The translations under genes were made by a program, and so were the position numbers. This document shows, one piece after another, positions 55,848-64,000 of a stretch of DNA of 64,000 nt. Position 1 is the first letter of the stretch. Every line of letters starts with the position of its first letter. The notes beneath the pieces were generated by a model. That model searched no databases, was not told the DNA's origin, and saw only the letters and a program-made list of their open reading frames with translations. Origin of the DNA: Polytrichum commune (Eukaryota; Streptophyta; Polytrichopsida; Polytrichales; Polytrichaceae); the NCBI GenBank assembly GCA_950295325.1, contig OX485808.1, positions 3,784,501-3,848,500 of the forward strand, given 5' to 3'.

Positions 55848-56120
55848 GACGCGCGTCAAAGAAGTTGATCCGGAACAAACTCGCTCGCAATCATCGGTCT
55901 CGATTTCTCTCGCCCTGGGTCATCATGTGAAAGTAGAAGACCATTCCATTGAAGTGAAAAATGCAATGTACATTTAAATGCTTCCATTACCACTCCCCCT
56001 CCTCCTCCTCTGTTGCACCATTACCCTCGCCATGGCCAACAATCACAGGTTGATTGCTCGGATGAATTGTTCTGCGTGGCATTCCGAGTGGTATAAAATG
56101 GAAGCTCTAAATCTCCCCTC
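55848..56120. other. Probable 3' flank of microprotein B
   Basis: A short stretch with a TCCTCCTCCTC-rich run, no other feature. On the minus strand it would be the 3' UTR of the gene at 56121-56318. Confidence 0.35.
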
Positions 56121-56318
56121 CTACTCAACATCAAGGAAGACTCCGAGGTAGGCAACCTCACGGTCCTGAAACCGGAACTGAGGGAGGATCCTCATCTCCC
56201 GATCCTCGTGATGATGCTGCTCCTCCAACACCTGAAGGAAGAGACCGAGGTGAGCCACCTCCCGATGAGTGAACTGGTACTCGGGTAGGATTCCCATCAC
56301 CTCCAACTCCATGACCAA
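56121..56318 (-). CDS. Microprotein B with doubled ILP..R motif
   Basis: A 65-residue frame starting MVMELEVMGILPEYQF and ending YLGVFLDVE. Two motif copies 34 residues apart, ILPEYQFTHREVAHLGLFL and ILPQFRFQDREVAYLGVFL, are separated by a His/Glu-rich linker (EEQHHHEDRE). The layout, length and final FLDVE match microprotein A at 48880-49080, about 7 kb away on the same strand. The pattern I-L-P-x-[YF]-[RQ]-[LF]-x4-E-V-A-x-L occurs in all four copies. Conservation of the motif between genes and between the two halves of each gene argues for an old internal duplication followed by gene duplication. No known domain recognised. The ATG is in the right place for the alignment but no TATA box was identified. 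Confidence 0.62.
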   Translation of the reverse strand: MVMELEVMGILPEYQFTHREVAHLGLFLQVLEEQHHHEDREMRILPQFRFQDREVAYLGVFLDVE

Positions 56319-57711
56319 GATGAATCAAACAGAAACTTACAGAAAACTAAGAGACTCTTCAAGTGCACATCCCAAACACCACACTCCAGCCACATGTGGA
56401 GATCAAAACTGCAAACATGCACCAACAAGAGCCCAAGAGACCATCAATATGAGCTTCAGGAGTCCAATGATTGTAACTTAAGTAGGGGAGGCAGATCGTG
56501 TTGAGGCTACATGTAGGTGATCTCGCAGGAAGAATTTTGTACACGGACAGGGTGACGACACAATTGGCCCCGTGAGGTTCATTACTTCAGTCTGTCATCT
56601 AGAAACATGGTATCTAGAAACATGTTATCTAGTCATTTCAGTTTTAATGATTAAAAAAACATGGGTAGATGGTATCACTGGTGATAGTTCGACATCTACA
56701 CCAATCCTAGATATTTGGAGGTCTCCAGACAGTCAGGACGAGGGTGCAGTAGTCCAGTCTAGTCTACAGGGTCCCAGAATCATTTGTTTATCTGTGTGGG
56801 GTCAAGTGAACAAGAGTCCACATCCAGATGGGGTAGAAATTAGAAGATCCCTCACGCGTTCAGACTCGAGTAGGCAAGAAAATATATATCACAAGTACTA
56901 GGTGGTGGAAAGGTGCTGGCGTCATCCCACCAGGAGGTCTACAGCAGCTTTGATGAACCAATGATACTTATTACTCATGAAGGCCTGCTCTAGGTTTAAG
57001 TTCATGTGGCCCTATATTATTGTACGACTCCGCCCTTTCCCACTCTGTGGACAAACTCCGGCTGTTGTCTCATCAGGTTAACTTAGCAATTGCAAATCGT
57101 GCAGATTGTCGCTTCAAGTGTTGAGTTTGAAGTTCAGATGCAAAAGTTACGAGGATGCTCGTGCTCCCTACGTATCATGTGGGTCGTCCTTTTTCAAACA
57201 ACGCGGTAACCAATTTGCATGGTATAGTCACCGCATCCTATTATCTAGTAGTGTGTCCACACTAAAACTTGGCATAACACTCAAACGTTTCGCTTTCATG
57301 GGCCAAGGCTTGTGTTAAGAGGCGTGAAATTGGTACAGGCCCTTTGGTCTCATTCACACGGATGTCGGTACATATTGGGTACAAGAATTTTGGGGCAGAG
57401 GGTGGGGGGGTCTTTTGCAATAGAGGTTTGACATGAGTTGCACAATTTTATTCATTTGAATCCTAGTTGTTGTAGTGGTCCTTGGGCCCTATTCAAGTTG
57501 GTTTTCTTGTTGTTAGGTTTATGTTTAGTGCGTCATGATGCATTGATAGGGCATCTCCTTCTACATTAAAAAAAAAAAAACATACTATAGCCATAAAAGA
57601 GTGCAATTTTGAAATGGATTCCTCTTGAGTATAAATAAGGAGATGCTATCGGAGTAAGATGTTACCATGTGTAATTACCTCATGTGAATCCATATTCATC
57701 AATGCTTATCA
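56319..57711. other. Intergenic, no gene recognised
   Basis: Forward open frames at 56572-56901 (109 codons) and 57106-57318 show no domain and no codon preference that I can see; treated as chance. Confidence 0.4.
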
Positions 57712-58802
57712 CAAAGGCGGGTCACTTGGTGCATTTTACAAACGACGTGTGACATAATATTGGGAGGATTCATTTTATTTGAAATAAAATTATTAAGGAA
57801 TTTTAAGTAATGAAGGGCCCATTAAAAGTAGACAATCCCGTTACAAATAAAGTAGATAAGTATAAAATGTGGGCCATTATTTTTCAGTATAACTAATATA
57901 GGGGTTGCAGTTTAGGATCCTAGGGTTTATGTTAAGTATTATTTGTTTGTAAGCATGTACTATGCCAACTAGTGCCAATAGAAATGGAGATGCTACTAAT
58001 GTTTTGTATGGAGCAGAAGAGAGTTCGTGATTAGGAGGGTGCATGCCATGAAGTGGCATGACGGCCATACATTTGAGGTACTAAGGCAGTTGGTTGACCT
58101 CTTGGCATGAGTCAAAGAATTTGAGAGGCGAAATCCTCACAATCCCTATATTGAAGTAATGATGCAAAATTACATAAAACATTTGGGCCATAACAAATTC
58201 AAATATGATTACACCGATAGCACATGGATGGATGTGGATTGCATCGTTCTACTATGACCATGAGCTACAATGCTACCAATGAAGTATATACACTAGATAG
58301 AATTGATACATAGAAGCTGGAAAAGTTTTGTGACCGAGAGAAATGTATAGGGTTCATGTACGAGATTTGGGCTTGTGCACAAACTTCTACGGAGCAAGTG
58401 TTGTGCTTTTTTAGCACAAAATTGTTTTTTAAGGTGAGCACACTTGAACTTTTGTAATGCACAAAATCATATTTTAGTTGTTGATATGGTTGTGTATGAT
58501 ATGCAAGTGTGATGTGGCTATGTTTTGTTTGAAGTCCCTTTGAAGTTCATGACTTCATGAATTGTTTCTGTGACGGCATGTATGGACATGGGTTATTAAT
58601 AAGTACTTATAAGGAATATAAACTAAGATATATTATTGACATGGGAAATATAAGTAATAATAAGGTACAAAAAAAATTTATTTTAGAGAATTAAGTAATT
58701 ATAGGGAACCTTTAATTCATGTCTTGGAAATAAATAGCCCTTAAAAAAATACCCCTCCGCCACACATGGTGCACAAAATTCCTATAAAGTGACCCACCCA
58801 TG
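57712..58802 (-). mobile_element. Non-autonomous hAT-type element, copy 2
   Basis: A 1,091-bp element with ends CAAAGGCGGGTCACTT and (reverse-complemented) CATGGGTGGGTCACTT, flanked by a perfect 8-bp duplication GCTTATCA (57704-57711 and 58803-58810). The outer ~200 bp on each side match copy 1 (42790-43349) in inverted orientation. The longer interior has only short frames, so it is non-autonomous or decayed. Confidence 0.92.
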
Positions 58803-58810
58803 GCTTATCA

Positions 58811-60149
58811 TCTACAATTATATAGTTAGGCATTAGTATTGAACACACATAGTTCATATTATTCTATGTAATATGCAATAGTGTAATTGTATTTGGATCT
58901 TTCCAAAATTAGATTATGGTATTTTGTGAACTTGATGACCACATAGCTATTTTTTTGTTCTTTAAAATATTTGGCATAGTAGCACCCACACATTAACTTC
59001 ATGGTTTTTATTATTGTAATGCATGAAACTTGTAGATGTCTAGTAGCTTGGGACTATGACTCACACAGTTGATAGATTGGCAAGATAGATAAGGTACGAT
59101 AATTTATAGTTTTGGAAGAGATTATTGTAGATAAAGTGCAAAGACGGAATGGTTTGTACTTAAAGAGTTCACCTACTAACCATTCAATGCGACATAAAAG
59201 GAGTCCTGAGTCCACTAAGATAATTGACATTAACCAGAATTGCACAATGTATAAGTGAGACATGGTAGGAAGGAAAGAAATGCACCCTATATATCACCAC
59301 TTGTGTAAAAATCATCCATGTGACAAATAGTGTTAAAAACTAATACATAGTGCCAAAATGTCAAATTATTAATAATAATACGTGGGAGTCCCAGAATTGT
59401 TACATGATTTCTTGATCAAAAAAATTACTCATGTAAATAGAGGATACAATCATAATGGTATAAAATCAACTACTAATGATAGACGTAATCAAGTTACAAC
59501 ATATCTTATCACAACAGCAAAATCCAGCTTCTTATAATTTCAATAGATTATGTGGACATTCATGGGGAGTGCTCTATTTTTGTCTACTTCAGAGGTCATC
59601 TAGTAACCGAATCCTCTTTTTTCCAAAATATAATATCTTATAACAAGTATTTAACTAATATCAGACAATTAATGAGTCTAAATTTACATTTAAACTAATT
59701 AATGATGTGTTGATTAGAAATTTAATAATAGAAGTCCTAAAACATTCTAGTAAACAAGAATGAGACCGGGGTCACTCCTGATGCCCATATTATTCTTGGC
59801 TTCAAGTAAAAGAACAAGTATTCATAAGCTATGATCAGGGAGAACCAATAATTAGTTACAGATGAACCAGTTGAGTTTGAGAAATAACCAGTTGAAGTTC
59901 AAGACTTCAGGAAAATTACCGATCATTTCAAAGAAGTTTGTAGAATGTACCCCAATTTAACAAAGGTAAACTAAAGGATGTCAACATGTAACCGGTTGGA
60001 CTTGCAAACACTAGGATCACAACCAATTTTGCCCAAAAATCTCCCCTATCACTGCTCATAAGATAAGAGAAGTTGTAAAGTATACTACAAATTTCAAAAT
60101 AGATTATTATAACTAGTTAAATCTCCAAGAGCATCAAGAGATCTCCCTA
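58811..60149. other. Intergenic, no gene recognised
   Basis: A+T-rich; only short chance frames. No repeats beyond those listed. Confidence 0.45.
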
Positions 60150-60587
60150 TCTATATGTGAGGCCAAACCGCCCACCCTTAAGCGTCCTAGTCCGGGTGAG
60201 GGCATGGGGATCACATTCATCCTAGCCTAGCTAAATCATTCCAATACCATTGACTTCCATTTCATCTCACATCATTGGTAGGTACCCCAATTTATACCAC
60301 AACAAGATTACAAGTGTTAAGAAACACTCTTTTCTATTATGGCATTATTGACTCCCTCCCTTACAATTCCACACAACACATCCACACGTTCACCCCCTAA
60401 TACCACCTTATAATGCCGGTGTTCTCCTAACTTGTTATAATGAGCTATCTACCTAAATAAATATTATGTAATGACTAATTCACTAACTACACCATAGCTA
60501 GTAGAACTATTAGTTCCTTCCCCCTACACTACCTTGGTCTTAGCCCTTAACCGACCCCATCAAACCCCCTTCTTCGGACCTTGAGAC

Positions 60588-60880
60588 CAGCTGCTCCTCG
60601 GCCTTTGGCTGACTGATAATCCCTTGGTCTGAGCCAGCTGCTCCTCGGCCTTGGCTAACTACTTAATCCCTTGGTCTGAGCCAGCAGCTCCCTCGGCCTT
60701 TGGCTAGCTAATTAATCCCTTGGTCTGAGACCAACTACTCCTCGGCCTTTGGCTGACTGATAATCCCTTGGTCTGAGCCAGCTGCTCCTCGGCCTTGGCT
60801 AACTAACTAATTAATCCTTTGGTGTGAGACCAGCTGCTCCTCGGCCTTTGGCTAACTAATTAATCCCTCAACTAATCAAC
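60588..60880 (-). repeat. 47-52-bp tandem array
   Basis: CAGCTGCTCCTCGGCC (or a variant) starts at 60588, 60635, 60682, 60732, 60779 and 60831, spacings 47, 47, 50, 47 and 52. Units continue with TTGGCTAACTA or TTTGGCTGACTGATAAT and TCCCTTGGTCTGAG. The basic period equals that of the array in copy 1. Confidence 0.9.
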
Positions 60881-60943
60881 TATTTTTCTAAGTCTCACCT
60901 AATCAACTATATTTTTCTACCACACGACACACACATACTCTCC

Positions 60944-60985
60944 CACACACACACACACACACACACACCCAAGAGAGAGAGAGAG
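60944..60985. repeat. (CA)n and (GA)n microsatellites
   Basis: An uninterrupted CA run at 60944-60968 is followed, after CCAA, by a GA run to about 60985. Confidence 0.95.
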
Positions 60986-61330
60986 AATGAGAGGGGAGGG
61001 AGGAAGATGAGAGAGGGCATCCCACAACCACGACCTCTCTAACATTTTCCTACTTAGTAGGACCTTATCCTATCTACTAACTCCCTACCCCCTAAACCAA
61101 CAAGAACGTGGTCTAATTCAAATATTTAAGCCAAGGCCCTTCCCCTTGCTTCGCCAAACACTACTCCTCTAATCAAAACACTCCCTAATGCCACTGATCC
61201 TCTACTTAACCACACAAAATGGCTTAAGGCGTAAACCTAAATCCACACTAAGCCTCACTCTTTTTATACTTTTAATTGTTTCAATAACACTCCAATTGCA
61301 ATTCTAAATAAATTCTAAACATAAAACAAA

Positions 61331-62339
61331 TATGAGCACTAATTTTGGGCTCATACTATACCACTAGAATAAAATATACTCAACAAAAAATATAAAATGA
61401 AGCACATGTGGAGAGTACAAATGGGATATGGAAAATATAACTTTATTCATAAAATCTCAAACACAAGTTATGCATTGAAATGAAATGAAATGAATTTGAT
61501 TTTAAAGTCCGAGAAGCCAAAAAGGCTAATGGGATTGAAAGTACACCAGGATGGTTTCAAACTAGCTAATTCTTTAGAGTGGCAAAGTGCGGTAGCCTTT
61601 GTGAGATAGAGGCTAATATCAACTTGTTGGTCTAACTTTAAGAAAGACTTGAGGTTCCCTGGAATTACATTTTCAAATAGTGATGGAACTTATCTCTAAT
61701 GGGGTTATATAGGGGATATTTCAACACAAAATTGCAATGTATAGTAAATTAAAAAAAAACTACAATCCATAAACGTATAGAAATCCTAGACTACATACTT
61801 TTACTAGTTTAAGCCAAAGATCGGGAGGGCTCCCAATGGCTAAATAATCATGAATCAGCCACCATCTCTAGAGCCTCCTAACGACTTTCATGCCTTCTTG
61901 TGGAAGAAATATACTACATAGGATCGGGAGAGCTCCCAGTGTTTTTGTAGTCATTAGTGACTCCTCTGTAAAGTTGGCTAACTCTTGTCTGGGAAAAACC
62001 TTGAGGTATAGGAAGCATATGAGAACTCAGAATGAGATGAGTTGGTTGAACTCGCAAAAGACTAAAACCAAAATATGTGAGCTTTTATCAGTATATTGAT
62101 GAAGCCAATAAAATTAGAAAACAATGATCTACTAATGAAAAGTCATACTACCTCCTAAAAGTTGTAGACGTCATCTAATGTGCAACCTCTTGCATTGTGG
62201 CAAGAAAGGATTAGTTGCAATGATTTGCTTGAGGTGGTAACCAACATAAGAATGACAATTCAATAGCTTTGTGAGTCGCAACTCCACATGCTTCTTTGGA
62301 GATTTCTTGGGTTTCAAAAATGTGGACATGTTGGATGTC
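61331..62339. other. Intergenic, no gene recognised
   Basis: An imperfect ~100-bp repeat (GATCGGGAGGGCTCCCAATG at 61820 and GATCGGGAGAGCTCCCAGTG at 61922) is the only structure noted; each copy holds a short palindrome GGGAG...CTCCC. Confidence 0.5.
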
Positions 62340-62900
62340 CACATGATGGACACGTCAAGGTCCAATGCATTCTCCATCTCCAATCCAACACCATGACCTA
62401 CCATCTGAGTTAAACCTATTTATCTTTGTTTCATCAATGAAAATCATGCATTTCCAACCATTCATGGTCCAATTCTCATACCTTTGAGCAAACCTCAAGT
62501 GTGCGAGAACATGTTTACGACTTAGAAACGGCTTCCTTTGTAGCACTTGTGCACCCAATCCAACCTCTCTTAAATCATGCCTCACAATGATGTCAAACAA
62601 CAATTTACTTATTTTAGATCAAAGTTGTTTTGATGTCACAAATGCAGTTCCAAGTCGACCTTCAATAACAAGAGTGGCACAACGCCTCTTCTCTCGGTCT
62701 GCAAAAAGCTTTGGACACCCTCCTCTTTGTCTTTCAATCTCGCCCCATGCATCCTTCCTCAAATACGCTACAAAAGATTGGCTCATGCCCACTAAAGTGG
62801 CAACTTTGTGAGTAGAAACATTGATTCTAGGTTGCACCAAAGTTTGATGCTTCTATTCTTGAGACAGCAGAGGGATATGGCTACAAATGATTCTACAAAT
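62340..62900 (-). pseudogene. Tc1 transposase fragment
   Basis: Minus-strand frames read the helix-turn-helix part (KVATLVGMSQSFVAYLRKD) and then the start of the DDE domain (MIFIDETKINRFNSDGRSWC), closely matching the first element's NETKINRFCSDGRSWCW. Here the first catalytic Asp (I-D-E-T-K) is still present, unlike the copy at 4441-5491. At least one frame change lies near 62605 between the helix-turn-helix part and the catalytic part; a TGA follows the WCWIGDGECIGP block, and homology ends soon after. It belongs to a related but distinct subfamily. Confidence 0.8.
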
Positions 62901-63219
62901 TGCACCTCACGTACTATGGAACCAAGGCTACACAATGCACAAGAAATCTCACGATGTATAGAACTATGCAATACACACAAAGATGTCGATGTTGGAAGAG
63001 TGGCGGCAAAATAAAAGCGAGTTATGTAACCCTAAGCACTTCACCATTTCCTATTTTAGAAACCCCAAATCCTTTTTACTTGTTGGTTTCACATTTATGC
63101 AATTGATTACTTGGACTCTTGCTTTGATCACTTGATCCCTTTATTTTTTGATTTGAATCGGCTGACAATGGGACCCGAAGTTGAGTTTGTGTAAAACATA
63201 CTCAGTTTTTTTGTACCTG
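62340..63219 (-). mobile_element. Second Tc1 relic, truncated
   Basis: The right end resembles the terminal repeat of the first Tc1 element: ACTCAGTTTTTTTGTACC before CTG|TA at 63219-63221. No matching left end was found and the C-terminal half of the transposase, including the second Asp and the Glu, is missing, so the element has lost its left part. Confidence 0.65.
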
Positions 63220-63221
63220 TA

Positions 63222-64000
63222 AAATGAGCCACAATTTCTAAGAATGATTGTGAAACCATTCGAATTTTCTTCAATCTACTAGACCTACACGTGCCTTCAT
63301 TGATAGAGCCTTTTGACATTAACTGTGTTACCTATAACTTAGGCATATTTAAAATCAACGCATAACCTAATACCAACACTATGTATCATTCTCACACATT
63401 TTAGCCCTCAAATATGATTTTGGTACACAATGTTGGGTTTTATTTATGTGTTGGTTTTGGGTACAACTAAACACACCTTAGCCTGCTTTCTGAGCACATC
63501 GATGTGTCATGCTGCAAGCATAGTTCAGAAATTGGGCATCAATGGGTACAATAGAGCAACAATCTTCCAATCCCATTCCAATTTAACCCAAAGTAGTCAT
63601 GCTTGTCAATGCCAGTGATTTTGCAATGCTGATTTGTTTCCCTTCCGTTGCTCCTTATATTTTAAGTATAATGCTAGAATTGGTACCTCGCATTTGGCCT
63701 CCTGCCTAAAACATGGAAATAGAATCATGCACTCTTTAAGAAGAAGACTGCTTGGGAAGTTGGGATCACCTTCTTCCATGTTGAACTGACATGATAATCC
63801 TACCCAAATAGCATATTTTCCAGTACACTTCCGTCGGGAAAAGTCTTCGTTTATATACACGGTGTATGTTATTGTCCATCTCTTCAAAACATACAAAATT
63901 AATAGAAAATCTCTGTGTGTTCTGAAACTATATACAGATTCTCTTGAAGTAACTTAGGGTCACTTCACACACGAGCCAAGAGCCATGACCATGAAATTGT
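63222..64000. other. Intergenic, no gene recognised
   Basis: A minus-strand frame of 96 codons (63606-63896) has fairly protein-like composition but no domain and no supporting context. The window ends in unremarkable sequence. Confidence 0.4.

Larger units (their letters stand above)
60150..61330 (-). repeat. Dispersed repeat with tandem core, copy 2
   Basis: The inverted counterpart of 33640-35263, sharing (on the reverse strand) CCGGACTAGGACGCTTAAGG near 60177-60196, the ~47-bp tandem array, a GA/CT-rich stretch and AAAAAGAGTGA near 61260. It also holds (CA)n and (GA)n runs absent from copy 1. No coding capacity recognised. Confidence 0.65.

Noticed and set aside
56572-56901. 109-codon forward frame
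   Set aside because: No domain, repeated CTAGAAACATG words at its start and no supporting signals; treated as chance.

Overview
The window reads as gene-poor, A+T-rich nuclear DNA of a land plant with a large, repeat-filled and cytosine-methylated genome. Support for a plant: an intact tRNA-Ala(UGC) of the plant nuclear type, short GT-AG introns, a G-box/TATA promoter in front of a Ser/Ala-rich (transit-peptide-like) reading frame, and a plant-type PIF/Harbinger transposon whose in-frame TGA stops sit where CGA codons would be expected. A DD34E Tc1 element, unusual for flowering plants, leans me towards a non-seed plant (bryophyte, lycophyte or fern), but the species cannot be fixed from sequence alone. 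All identities and homologies were judged by eye.

Layout. 1-7.5 kb: inverted-repeat elements, one split by a nearly full-length Tc1 transposon (4212-5832); the element's sister copy at 6230-6475 preserves the empty site. 7562-7634: tRNA-Ala. 8-15 kb: decayed, unrecognised DNA with one exon-like reading frame (11083-11347, minus), a fold-back element (11727-12390) and short MITEs. 15.4-23.6 kb: a broken minus-strand coding locus rich in coiled coil, split by a PIF/Harbinger element (18520-23031, TTA duplication) that carries a Myb-like gene, a DDE transposase gene, a SINE in the Myb intron and a solo LTR inside the transposase. 24.3-25.1 kb: a two-exon unknown coding unit. 25.3-28.1 kb: a very A+T-rich block with no reading frame. 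28.7-29.1 kb: a Copia gag fossil. 32554-33477: an internally deleted, inverted relative of the Harbinger element. 33.6-35.3 kb and 60.15-61.3 kb: inverted copies of one repeat, each with a ~47-bp tandem core. 36660-37501: a near-perfect long inverted repeat. 38.8-41.4 kb: the most convincing protein gene, with promoter, leader and ORF, followed by a tandem duplication. 42790-43349 and 57712-58802: two hAT-type elements with 8-bp target duplications. 43.7 kb: a 5S-derived fossil. 47-55 kb: several tandem duplications. 48880-49080 and 56121-56318: two homologous ~65-codon genes with a doubled motif, the second close to a microRNA-precursor-like hairpin (55760-55847). 62.3-63.2 kb: a second, decayed Tc1 relic.

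The genes do not form a pathway. The mobile elements show a readable order of events: unknown coding locus, then Harbinger, then solo LTR and SINE; and inverted-repeat element, then Tc1. The most novel material is the paired microprotein family, the adjacent hairpin and the long inverted repeat.
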